A stretch of 8,669 nucleotides of DNA from an uncultured Erysipelotrichaceae bacterium (GTDB lineage: Bacteria > Bacillota_I > Bacilli_A > Erysipelotrichales > Erysipelotrichaceae): NCBI GenBank assembly GCA_902795875.1, contig CADBND010000084.1, forward strand, positions 1-8,669, read 5' to 3'. The notes under the pieces were generated by a model that saw only the letters and a list, made by a program, of their open reading frames with translations, was not told the origin of the DNA and ran no database searches. This document shows positions 1 to 6,160 of the stretch, one piece after another. Numbering within the stretch: the stretch's first letter is position 1; every line of letters begins with the position of its first letter. The position numbers and the translations under genes are program-made.

Positions 1-276
1 CAGAAACAGGGAGACAGCCTCTACATTTTCGATACCGGATATGGCTACTGGGGATTCTGTCAATATGGGGATGGAAGAGCTCCTCTTTCAGGAGAAAAAG
101 GCGTATGTCTTTCTCTGGATCTTGAATCCAACGAAGAAGTTCTGGAGAAATACGAAAAACTCAAAGACAAAGTCCGGATATATAAAAAACCGGCAATGCA
201 TCCCACATTCCCGGTATACTCTTTCTTCATACTGGATCCCGATGACTATCTCGTCGAATTCCAGAAAAGACAATAA
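1..276 (+). CDS. VOC (glyoxalase/bleomycin-resistance fold) family protein, C-terminal part
   Basis: Only the last 91 codons are present; the start lies left of the window. The C-terminal end has the pattern of a vicinal-oxygen-chelate domain: a short tract with YGYWGFCQYGDG (residues 14-25 of the visible part), a helix rich in Glu and Lys (44-59), and the closing strand FFILDPDDYLVEFQ (75-88). In this family the last Glu of such a strand (here E86) is commonly a metal ligand. VOC proteins include glyoxalases, dioxygenases and antibiotic-binding proteins, and the fragment does not show which reaction or ligand applies. It is probably cytoplasmic, since no membrane segment is visible. The gene ends with TAA and is followed three bases later by a strong terminator, so it closes its own transcription unit and converges on the cluster to its right. 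The fold is fairly sure; the function is open. Confidence 0.75.
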   Translation, partial: QKQGDSLYIFDTGYGYWGFCQYGDGRAPLSGEKGVCLSLDLESNEEVLEKYEKLKDKVRIYKKPAMHPTFPVYSFFILDPDDYLVEFQKRQ

Positions 277-279
277 TCT

Positions 280-301
280 AAGCCGCAGCAGCGGCTTTTT
301 T
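280..301 (+). terminator. Intrinsic terminator of the VOC gene
   Basis: A perfect 7-bp stem, AAGCCGC (280-286) pairing with GCGGCTT (291-297) around the loop AGCA, runs directly into a T tract. It lies four bases after the TAA of the VOC gene. Read on the minus strand the hairpin is not followed by a U tract, so it is a weak candidate for ending the opposing cluster. Confidence 0.85.
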
Positions 302-876
302 CATTTTTCCTGTTTTGGCATATACCAGAAGGAATGGATCCCGTTCATATAGGTCCTGGAACCCTTCGGCATCTGCGTCAAAGCATTGAACACGTTGTAG
401 TAATCTCCGGCTCCGGCAGGGATCGAAAGAGCTCCCAGTGTTCCTAACAGAGTCTGGGAAGGATCGATCAGAAAGATGAGGAACGGAATGAAACCGAAGA
501 CGATGTTCGGAAGCATGGACATAAAGACAAAATGCGCTTTCGAAAATGTTCCCGGTCCTACAACAAACAACATACCTTTTTTCAGGTTCTCATACATATA
601 TACTTCTTCCGGGAAGCAGATCCCGTGTAAGAACTCATGCGGGACCAGCGATACCAGCATCAGTATGCACCCCATCATCTCCAGAGGACTTCTTCCGATG
701 AGATAATACGGAATGATCGTCGCTGCTGCGATCAACAGGGAAACGCCATTCATGATCAGACCCAGTTTCCCCATATCCTGTATCTCCTTGAACGGAACAT
801 ATCCCGGTTCATGGGGATGAGAGATGAGGCTGTTGGGATCTCCGTTATACCTGCCTGCAAAATGAAATTTCGTCAT
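301..876 (-). CDS. DUF3267-like membrane zincin (putative metalloprotease)
   Basis: A 191-residue predicted membrane protein. A hydrophobic segment at about 37-60 is followed by another (67-82) that carries the zinc-protease motif HEFLH (residues 80-84). Two more hydrophobic stretches lie at about 114-137 and 141-155. After them comes GDYYN (157-161), whose Asp could be the third metal ligand, as in site-2-protease-like enzymes. The C-terminal MPKGSRTYMNGIHSFWYMP (169-187) is the type of tail seen in DUF3267 putative zincin peptidases. The substrate is unknown. It is the last gene of the minus-strand cluster, 12 bases after the sepF stop, with AGGATAGAGAG before the ATG as a modest ribosome site, so it is probably translated from the same message. 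It could instead be a non-catalytic membrane protein of this fold, but the HExxH box is intact. Confidence 0.75.
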   Translation of the reverse strand: MTKFHFAGRYNGDPNSLISHPHEPGYVPFKEIQDMGKLGLIMNGVSLLIAAATIIPYYLIGRSPLEMMGCILMLVSLVPHEFLHGICFPEEVYMYENLKKGMLFVVGPGTFSKAHFVFMSMLPNIVFGFIPFLIFLIDPSQTLLGTLGALSIPAGAGDYYNVFNALTQMPKGSRTYMNGIHSFWYMPKQEK

Positions 877-888
877 ATTCTCTCTATC

Positions 889-1281
889 CTATTCTTCCAC
901 GACGCCGATATTCTTCGGCGAACAGATATAGACATTCTGATAGATCTTGGCGATCATTCCATCCTTGGCCATAACGACACCCGAAAGGAAATCGATCAGC
1001 CTCTGCTTATCTTCGGGGACCGTATTTTCCGTATTCAGAATGACAGCCCTTCCTTCCTTGACATGCCGGCAGATCTCTTCCACATCGGCGAACTTTTCCG
1101 GTTTCACAAGGATCACGAACGCATCGATCCCCTCTCTGCTTTTGGCAGACTGATAGTCACGCTCATAGTCTCTCACATTGTCGCTTTCGGACTCTTCGAA
1201 TTCCTGATCTCTTTTTTCTCTTCCCTGAGAATCGGTATCATCTTCGAACAGCCATCCCTTTACTTTGTCAAAAACTCCCAT
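889..1281 (-). CDS. sepF: Cell division protein SepF
   Basis: A 130-residue protein with the SepF architecture. It has a short amphipathic N-terminus (MGVFDKVKGWLF, 1-12), which in SepF proteins binds the membrane. An acidic/charged linker (about 13-50) follows, then the SepF core (about 52-130) with IDAFVILVKPEKFADVEEI, EGRAVILNTEN and RLIDFLSGVVMAKDG. SepF polymerises through the core, binds the C-terminal tail of FtsZ, and tethers and aligns the Z ring at the division site. It is slightly shorter than the Bacillus subtilis protein (about 150 residues), mostly in the linker. The ATG is supported by GGAGGAT inside the end of the upstream exonuclease gene, whose stop is only 2 bases away. In many Bacillota sepF sits in the ylm/dcw cluster; here none of those neighbours is visible, and it lies between an exonuclease and a membrane zincin. 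Confidence 0.9.
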   Translation of the reverse strand: MGVFDKVKGWLFEDDTDSQGREKRDQEFEESESDNVRDYERDYQSAKSREGIDAFVILVKPEKFADVEEICRHVKEGRAVILNTENTVPEDKQRLIDFLSGVVMAKDGMIAKIYQNVYICSPKNIGVVEE

Positions 1282-1283
1282 CT

Positions 1284-2036
1284 CTACAAGATCCTCCAGT
1301 TGTATTTAAAATAACGGCTTCCGTTTTTCGCGGCATATCTGATCTTCTCTTCCGCGTTCTGAATATATTTTACACCCATATCGTCCGGCTGTGACTTCAC
1401 CCATTCAAGAGCTTCCTTCATCGAAGGATATTCCTCCACGATCTGGTCATTCCGGATACGCAGGATCTTCCGGATCTGACCGGGAGACTTCCACTGATCG
1501 AAATATTCCCGGAATGCATCCGGATCCCTTTCAGACTTCTCCATATTTTCCAGCACCATCTTCAGAAGGATCGCATCATTCAAAGCGTTGTGATCCTGTT
1601 CCTCCATATCTCTGTCAAAGTATCTTCCCAGTTTCTCCAAGGAAATCGTCTTGTTTACACCGAAGAAATCCTTCAGTTCCCCTGAACAGTCGTACATGTT
1701 CAGATACAGGTACGACAGCATGCAAGCTTCCTTGAATGAAGTCGCCACCTTGAAATTGTCGTATACGAAATCAAGATCTCCATCCCCGTAATTGATGAAA
1801 TCGGGAAGTCTGTCGTCCAGCTGACACCAGTCATAGAGATTGGAAAAGACCTGATCGGAACAAGGCGCATGATCCACATCTTCCTGGCTGATCCCCGTCA
1901 GTTCATAGATCCTGTCCGTGATCGGATCATCGGTATGAACCAGAGAATAGAACTTCCTTCCATCCTCGCTTATGGCACCTACGGAAATGATCCTTCTATC
2001 CGCCTCTGATGCCTCAAAATCGATATAGTACTTCAT
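1284..2036 (-). CDS. DEDDh-type 3'-5' exonuclease-like protein with an extra C-terminal domain
   Basis: A 250-residue protein whose first ~165 residues match the RNase T/DNA polymerase III epsilon exonuclease fold. Motif I is YIDFEAS with D6 and E8; motif II is in INYGDGDLDFV with D85 or D87; motif III is DHNALNDA with H149 and D154, the His-x4-Asp spacing of DEDDh enzymes. All metal-binding acids appear present, so it should be an active two-metal 3'-5' nuclease; DNA or RNA as substrate cannot be told. Residues about 200-250 form a separate basic/aromatic tail (PSMKEALEWV, then KIRYAAKNGSRYFKYNW) that resembles the small NUMOD1/IENR DNA-binding module of homing nucleases, which is only an inference. 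The ATG overlaps the stop of the M50 gene by four bases (ATGA), and GGAGG stands just upstream inside that gene, so the two are translationally coupled. Confidence 0.8.
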   Translation of the reverse strand: MKYYIDFEASEADRRIISVGAISEDGRKFYSLVHTDDPITDRIYELTGISQEDVDHAPCSDQVFSNLYDWCQLDDRLPDFINYGDGDLDFVYDNFKVATSFKEACMLSYLYLNMYDCSGELKDFFGVNKTISLEKLGRYFDRDMEEQDHNALNDAILLKMVLENMEKSERDPDAFREYFDQWKSPGQIRKILRIRNDQIVEEYPSMKEALEWVKSQPDDMGVKYIQNAEEKIRYAAKNGSRYFKYNWRIL

Positions 2037-3160
2037 CCTTCCTCCATGACACGCAACTTCTTTTCCGCTATCTCCATCAGTTCCTTTTCCGTTTCGATCT
2101 CACCGGAATAGGGATAAGTCTTCATCCTCTTTTCAAACTGTCTCATGATCCTGTGCGCCTGTTCATCATCCTTCTTCGCCAGGCTGACCGCATATAGGAC
2201 ACGCAGGATCGAAGGATGATCCTTCATGGTTCTGAGAATACCTTTCATCTTCTTTTCTTCCAGAAGGGAAAGATCAGCAGCACTACCTTTCCTGATCAGA
2301 TCCAGGTAGATCCTGTCCAAAGAAAGCAGATCCCTGAGTATGCCGCTCAACTCAGAATCGTCCTTAAGCAGTTCATCGCAAAACTCATCCGCCTTATCGA
2401 AATCATGTTTATCCATCGCCATGAGATGCCGGTAATACATCTTCACTGCCTCATCGTAGCGGTTCAGATCGCTTCCTTCCCCGGCCGCAAACCAGTTTTC
2501 ATCCATATCCTTCATCCGCACGCCCTGACATTGCAGCTCATAGATCTTCAACGTCATCCAGTTGCTTAAAGCGATCCTTCTGTCTTTCTTCTGATACAAG
2601 GCATTGTAACCGTCATTGGAAACAAGCTCCGTCTTGAGCGGGATGCCATTGTTTAATATCATGACGATCCCTGTGACGATACTCATATTGATGAAGGAAT
2701 TGAAGAAGCCTTTCAAAGGAAAAACGGTCCTTATCAGCACACAAAGCAGCACGACGATCAGATTCATCAGCACACCGCCCAAATGATACAGCGTACAGGG
2801 ATATTTGCCATCCTTCAGCTCAGGCGGGGCCATCAGACACTGCCCCAATGTTCCCGCAAGATGATACCGCTTCAGGGAAAAACCATCTTCCTTTTTCATC
2901 AGGGTCCAATCCCCTATCCGGAAAGAAAGGAAACGGTATCCGCTCAAAAGACCGAACACCAGATGACCTCCTTCATGAACGATGATCTGCAGATAATAGG
3001 CAAAAAGGAACGCCACCTGAAAAGAAAGCATCCCCTCCAGCATCGGAATAAGCTCGGAAACGACCAGCCTGTTTTCCAGAAGCGTGAACGCCATCCCCGC
3101 TCCATACAGAAGCAGAGAAACCGCACCGATCAGATATGAGAGCACCTTGTCTTTTTTCAT
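2033..3160 (-). CDS. M50 (site-2 protease)-like membrane metalloprotease with C-terminal helical domain
   Basis: A 375-residue protein from the chosen ATG at 3160. Three hallmarks of the M50 family are visible: HEGGH (62-66) inside a hydrophobic segment, a GGVLMN motif (129-134) at the start of another segment, and NNGIPLKTELVSNDG (170-184), whose Asp (D183) would be the third zinc ligand. Membrane segments lie near 9-28, 46-72, 127-147 and 155-172. Residues about 190-375 are soluble, charged and helical, possibly repeat-like. M50 enzymes cut substrates within or next to the membrane, often releasing regulators; the target here is unknown. The same frame runs up to an ATG at 3208, but that extra stretch encodes an intrinsic terminator and has no ribosome site, so I place the start at 3160, where the hydrophobic N-terminus begins. 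The site before it (GGAAATGGACT) is weak. It is the first gene of the cluster. Confidence 0.8.
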   Translation of the reverse strand: MKKDKVLSYLIGAVSLLLYGAGMAFTLLENRLVVSELIPMLEGMLSFQVAFLFAYYLQIIVHEGGHLVFGLLSGYRFLSFRIGDWTLMKKEDGFSLKRYHLAGTLGQCLMAPPELKDGKYPCTLYHLGGVLMNLIVVLLCVLIRTVFPLKGFFNSFINMSIVTGIVMILNNGIPLKTELVSNDGYNALYQKKDRRIALSNWMTLKIYELQCQGVRMKDMDENWFAAGEGSDLNRYDEAVKMYYRHLMAMDKHDFDKADEFCDELLKDDSELSGILRDLLSLDRIYLDLIRKGSAADLSLLEEKKMKGILRTMKDHPSILRVLYAVSLAKKDDEQAHRIMRQFEKRMKTYPYSGEIETEKELMEIAEKKLRVMEEG

Positions 3161-3181
3161 AGTCCATTTCCATCGTATCAC

Positions 3182-3203
3182 AAAAAAACCGGCATACTGC
3201 CGG
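3182..3203 (-). terminator. Intrinsic terminator between the HTH gene and the M50 cluster
   Basis: Read on the minus strand, CCGGCA pairs with TGCCGG around the loop GTA and is followed by seven T residues (the A tract at 3182-3188 on the plus strand). It lies 15 bases after the TGA of the small HTH gene, the expected place for its terminator. It also rules out the long-frame M50 start at 3208, whose codons would run through the hairpin. Confidence 0.85.
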
Positions 3204-3217
3204 CTCATGGCATTCGA

Positions 3218-3460
3218 TCACCAGACGCGATGATGGATGCTCAACTCGACGATCTTTCCGCTGTCTGCCACATCCAGGACATTCATCAGCCTGCCCAATG
3301 TGGCGACCGTAATGTTCTCATTGTGGCGAAGCCTTCCTAACATCGCCGGAGAAACGATATCCCTTTTTATCAGGGACGATTGTGAGATGTCTCTTTCATC
3401 GAGCAGGTCGAAGAAAGGCGTAAAATCGAATTCAACTTCATTGATGATATGATCTTCCAA
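3218..3460 (-). CDS. Small Cro/CI-family HTH protein
   Basis: An 80-residue protein. After an acidic N-terminus (MEDHIINEVEFDF) comes a compact five-helix pattern: FTPFFDLLDERD (13-24), then a helix-turn-helix ISQSSLIKRDIVSPAMLGRL (25-44), then NENITVATLGRLMNVLDV (47-64) and KIVEL. This is the layout of the small Cro/CI-type (HTH_26/YozG-like) proteins, in which the second helix pair contacts DNA. The start is TTG, chosen because GGAGGT lies six bases upstream and no better in-frame ATG exists. It follows the methyltransferase by 75 bases and ends in a terminator just before the M50 cluster. It may regulate itself or the neighbouring units through the inverted repeat upstream, but that is a guess. 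The high acidity could also suit a protein-binding role. Confidence 0.7.
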   Translation of the reverse strand: MEDHIINEVEFDFTPFFDLLDERDISQSSLIKRDIVSPAMLGRLRHNENITVATLGRLMNVLDVADSGKIVELSIHHRVW

Positions 3461-3485
3461 ACGCTTACCTCCAGATCGATCTGAC

Positions 3486-3503
3486 TTCAGTTTATGACCT
3501 GAA
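3486..3503. repeat. Inverted repeat upstream of the HTH gene (possible operator)
   Basis: TTCAG (3486-3490) and CTGAA (3499-3503) form perfect 5-bp arms around 8 bases. The site lies about 14 bases upstream of the HTH gene's Shine-Dalgarno site. A 10-bp palindrome, AGATCGATCT (3473-3482), abuts it. The arms are too short and lack a T tract, so this is not a good terminator for the methyltransferase gene. Arm length and spacing would suit a dimeric Cro/CI-type repressor. Confidence 0.35.
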
Positions 3504-3535
3504 AGAATAGGATCATATATCCGAAAAACGATACA

Positions 3536-4117
3536 CTATTCCTTTACTCCGGTGATCAGATACATTCTCTCATCGGATATCATATCGCTCACCTTCAGAT
3601 ACTTTTCAAAGATCTTCTGCAGTTCTCTCACATCCGGCAGAAGCCGGGAAACATTTGTGACATTGTCATGATGCGCATTGATCCTTTCCCGCGACATGCC
3701 ATGTGCCACACTCAGCGTTCCACCCTCTTTCAAAAGAAGAGACATCCTTTCGATCAGCCTTTCCGGATCCTCAAAATGCGGAAAAGCGTTGTAGATCACG
3801 ATACAGTCATACTTCTCATCATATTCGTGATCCACCGCATTGTCACAGATGAACTTCACCTTCTCCATCTGAAACTTGTTTTGCGCGATCTCGATCATCT
3901 TCGGTGAGATATCGATCCCCGTAACATCCAAAACATCCCGCTTCAGATAATAAGGGATCAGCACGCCCGTACCGCAAGCCACATCCAGAATCTTTTTCCC
4001 CGCACATACTTTCGCGCAATCCAGTATCGTCTTCACGATATCTTCATCAATGATCATCCTCTCATCCCAAACCAAAGCCCAGGAATCGAAGAATTCAATG
4101 ATATCCCTATCCGACAT
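3536..4117 (-). CDS. Class I SAM-dependent methyltransferase
   Basis: A 193-residue protein with the Rossmann-like methyltransferase fold. It begins with FFDSWALVWDER (9-20), typical of the UbiE/Methyltransf_11 group. Motif I is ILDVACGTG (43-51, SAM binding), followed by the acidic end of strand 2 in GIDIS (D69), then YDCIVIYNAFPHF (103-115) and LLLKEGGTLSVAHG (127-140). The tail SRERINAHHDN (142-152) is probably part of a substrate lid. The methyl acceptor cannot be told; small-molecule targets are usual in this group. The ATG at 4117 has GGAG seven bases upstream. The frame stays open to 4276, but those codons lie antisense to the alcohol dehydrogenase start and have no methyltransferase features. 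The gene diverges from the dehydrogenase and is followed by the HTH gene on the same strand with no clear terminator between them. Confidence 0.85.
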   Translation of the reverse strand: MSDRDIIEFFDSWALVWDERMIIDEDIVKTILDCAKVCAGKKILDVACGTGVLIPYYLKRDVLDVTGIDISPKMIEIAQNKFQMEKVKFICDNAVDHEYDEKYDCIVIYNAFPHFEDPERLIERMSLLLKEGGTLSVAHGMSRERINAHHDNVTNVSRLLPDVRELQKIFEKYLKVSDMISDERMYLITGVKE

Positions 4118-4138
4118 TTCTTTTCTCCATTCAGATAA

Positions 4139-4146
4139 ATTATAAT
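4139..4146. promoter_or_regulatory. Overlapping divergent -10 boxes between methyltransferase and alcohol dehydrogenase
   Basis: ATTATAAT contains TATAAT on the plus strand (4141-4146) and TATAAT on the minus strand (4144 down to 4139). The plus-strand box would start transcription near 4153, just before the AAGAGGAG ribosome site. The minus-strand box would start near 4132, before the methyltransferase GGAG. Neither has a good -35 hexamer. Polymerase can use only one at a time. Confidence 0.5.
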
Positions 4147-4165
4147 CAATTAAGAGGAGTCTCAT

Positions 4166-5260
4166 ATGAAAAACTACATGCCTGTAAGGATACTGACCGG
4201 TATCGAGATCCTGAAACAGAACGAAACGGTCTTTTCCGGACTCGGAAAGAAATGTCTCATCATCACATCCGCCCACGCAGGGATCCTTTCCGGTGCACTA
4301 AATGATCTTACAGAGATCTTTCAGAAGAATGACATCGAATACGACCTGTTCGATCAGATCAAAGAAAACCCCACTGTGGCCTCCTGCATCGAAGCGGGAC
4401 GCAAAGCATATGATATGAATGCCGACATGATCGTCGGGATCGGAGGCGGATCGGTACTCGACGCCGCCAAAACAGCAGCCATCGTTGCGACAAACCCCGA
4501 TCTGAATGAAGAAAGGATCTACAAGCTCGACTGGAAAAACAAACCCCTTCCGCTCATCCTGATCGGTACGACCGCCGGAACCGGATCGGAAGTCACCTAC
4601 GTCTCAGTCATGACCAACGAAAAAGGACTCAAGAAGTCCATCCATCACGATGACCTCTATCCTCTTTACTCTTTCGGCGATCCCAACTACACCAGAACCA
4701 TGCCGGAAAAAGTCCGGATCTCCACCGCCATCGACGCTTTGGCACATCTCATGGAATCCTACTTCAACAACAACGCCAATGATATTTCCCGGGCATATGC
4801 GATACAGGGCATACGGCTCCTCTATCCGAAACTGCTCCTGCTGAAAGAAAGAAAAGAACTTTCCCTGCAGGATCTGGAAACCCTCTACAACGTCTCCATA
4901 CTGGGCGGCCTGGCGATCAACATCACCGGAACGGTATTCTGTCACACCCTGGGCTATTACTTCACTGAAAGTAAGCACATCCCCCATGGCTTTGCCTGTG
5001 CCCTGTTCAGTAACGATCTTCTGGAATACGAAGATCTTCACAACAAGGACTACTCCGACAGTTTCTATCAGTCGATACAGATCAAAAAAGAAGAACTCGA
5101 AGAAACGATCTCTTCCCTGCTTCCCGAATATGACATAAAGCTCAGCGAAGAAGAGATCACCTCGATCCTTCCCAGATACCAGAACAACAATTCCGTCAAA
5201 AACACCTACGGAAACATGAACATCGAAGATATCCAAAAAATACTATCCGGACTCGGATAG
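4166..5260 (+). CDS. Iron-containing alcohol dehydrogenase
   Basis: A 364-residue group III (iron-type) NAD(P)-dependent alcohol dehydrogenase, which interconverts an alcohol and an aldehyde or ketone in the cytoplasm. The dinucleotide-binding GGGSVLDAAK lies at 93-102 and the second cofactor loop TAGTGSE at 136-142. The four metal ligands are in place: D190 and H194 (IDALAH), H260 (FCHTLGY) and H274 (HIPHG), with the 14-residue spacing between the last two seen in family members such as lactaldehyde reductase. It is a little shorter than the usual 380-390 residues. The substrate is not evident; candidates include short-chain alcohols, butanol and propanediol. AAGAGGAG supports the ATG. The gene stands alone, divergent from the methyltransferase, and its last codons form half of a bidirectional terminator. 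All its leucine codons are CTN or TTG, with no TTA seen. Confidence 0.92.
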   Translation: MKNYMPVRILTGIEILKQNETVFSGLGKKCLIITSAHAGILSGALNDLTEIFQKNDIEYDLFDQIKENPTVASCIEAGRKAYDMNADMIVGIGGGSVLDAAKTAAIVATNPDLNEERIYKLDWKNKPLPLILIGTTAGTGSEVTYVSVMTNEKGLKKSIHHDDLYPLYSFGDPNYTRTMPEKVRISTAIDALAHLMESYFNNNANDISRAYAIQGIRLLYPKLLLLKERKELSLQDLETLYNVSILGGLAINITGTVFCHTLGYYFTESKHIPHGFACALFSNDLLEYEDLHNKDYSDSFYQSIQIKKEELEETISSLLPEYDIKLSEEEITSILPRYQNNNSVKNTYGNMNIEDIQKILSGLG

Positions 5261-5266
5261 TATTTT
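5237..5266. terminator. Bidirectional terminator inside the alcohol dehydrogenase 3' end
   Basis: A 13-bp perfect stem, AAAATACTATCCG (5237-5249) with CGGATAGTATTTT (5254-5266), closes on the loop GACT. A short T run follows on the plus strand, and six T residues follow on the minus strand from the A run at 5235-5240. The stem contains the last codons and the TAG of the dehydrogenase and touches the TGA of the HAD gene at 5266-5268, so one element ends both convergent genes. Confidence 0.85.
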
Positions 5267-6078
5267 CATATCAGACTGTAATGTTTCAGACCCTTATACA
5301 CTCCATCCTTCAGGATATCGTCACTCACATATTCGGCAACCCTTTTCGTCTCCATCTGACCATTGCCCATGGCGATCGCATGGCCTGCCGCCTTCAGCAT
5401 CGAAATATCATTCAATCCGTCCCCGAAGGCATAAGTATCCTCGATCCTCACACCGAGCCTGTCTGCGACCGTCCGCAAGGCATCGCCCTTGTCGGCACCC
5501 TTGACGCTCATATCCGCATGCGGACTGTCACCGTGCGGATTCATGATACAAAGATCCTTCAAAGCTTCCTTTATCCTTTCCCGATGTCCTTCATCATGAA
5601 AACAGACATCAAAGGTATAGAAAGGACCCTTATTCAGATCCATCCCCTTTTTCACATAACCGGAATCTCCCGTCTCGCAGATCGTTTCGAACAGTTCTTT
5701 CGGCCCCTCATAAAAACCTTCGTTCCTGTTATGAAAGACAAAACCCGCATCGACTTTTCTCAATAACGAAAGAAGGATATTCAAGGTCTCTTCATCGATC
5801 GGTTCATCATAGATTACTTTCTCTTCATAATAAGCGATACGACCATTGCTGCAGATGAAGCCGTCCGCATATTCCGAAAAATTCTTCTTCACATACTCGT
5901 GATTGCGACCGGTACAGATGAACACAAGATCCCCGTTCTCTCTTAAAGAAGCGATCCCCTTCCTTGCTGAAGCAGGCACATCCTTGCCGATCGCCAGAGT
6001 TCCGTCGATATCGAAAAAGACCAGATGTCTTTCCCTGTTTCCACGTTTATTTCTTTCTGATAACAGTGTTTCTTTCAT
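5266..6078 (-). CDS. HAD-superfamily, Cof-type phosphatase
   Basis: A 270-residue hydrolase of the Cof (HAD-IIB) subfamily, which removes phosphate from small phosphorylated metabolites such as sugar phosphates or cofactors. Motif I is FFDIDGTLA (21-29), with D23 as nucleophile and D25 as acid/base. Motif II is CTGR (T57), motif III is KGADKGDAL (K198), and motif IV is GDGLND (219-224) with D220 and D224 binding Mg. The cap domain lies between about residues 80 and 190, as usual for the C2B cap. All catalytic residues are present, so it should be active; the substrate is unknown. The frame upstream reaches a stop at 6133-6135 with no other ATG, GTG or TTG, so ATG 6078 is the only start before the motif I strand. 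No Shine-Dalgarno site precedes it, while TATAAT ends 6 bases before it, suggesting a leaderless message. Confidence 0.9.
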   Translation of the reverse strand: MKETLLSERNKRGNRERHLVFFDIDGTLAIGKDVPASARKGIASLRENGDLVFICTGRNHEYVKKNFSEYADGFICSNGRIAYYEEKVIYDEPIDEETLNILLSLLRKVDAGFVFHNRNEGFYEGPKELFETICETGDSGYVKKGMDLNKGPFYTFDVCFHDEGHRERIKEALKDLCIMNPHGDSPHADMSVKGADKGDALRTVADRLGVRIEDTYAFGDGLNDISMLKAAGHAIAMGNGQMETKRVAEYVSDDILKDGVYKGLKHYSLI

Positions 6079-6084
6079 ACAGTC

Positions 6085-6111
6085 ATTATATATCAGGGCC
6101 TGTCTTGTAAA
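6085..6111 (-). promoter_or_regulatory. Promoter of the HAD gene, geometry of a leaderless transcript
   Basis: On the minus strand, a perfect TATAAT (6090 to 6085) is preceded by TTTACA (6111 to 6106) with a short 15-bp spacer. Placing the last T of the -10 box at -7 puts +1 on base 6078, the A of the ATG. The -35 overlaps that proposed for the divergent PLP enzyme gene. Confidence 0.45.
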
Positions 6112-6134
6112 GGCTTTCGCATCTATGGTAAATT
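6105..6134 (+). promoter_or_regulatory. Promoter of the PLP enzyme gene
   Basis: TTGTAA (6105-6110) stands 18 bp before TAAATT (6129-6134). The latter is preceded by TGG, giving an extended -10. The ribosome site AAGGAG (6147-6152) follows, eight bases before ATG 6161. The gap between the two divergent genes is only 82 bp, with no room for a SAM or T-box leader. Confidence 0.4.
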
Positions 6135-6160
6135 AAGGACGAAAAAAAGGAGAAACATAT

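Noticed and set aside
637..1314. Long open plus-strand frame opposite sepF and the DUF3267 gene
   Set aside because: It is antisense to two well-supported genes, has no ribosome site and no recognisable domain; its openness follows from their codon pattern.
4118..4276. N-terminal extension of the methyltransferase by 53 residues
   Set aside because: It would overlap the divergent dehydrogenase start and both promoters. ATG 4117 has a good ribosome site and begins where the family's fold begins.
4604..5236. Minus-strand frame of about 210 codons inside the alcohol dehydrogenase gene
   Set aside because: The plus-strand protein has all cofactor and metal motifs; the opposite frame has repetitive Phe/Val/Gly composition and no start signal.
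6079..6160. SAM riboswitch or T-box controlling the sulfur amino acid enzyme
   Set aside because: The gap is only 82 bp and is filled by two promoters; no conserved riboswitch or specifier elements are visible.
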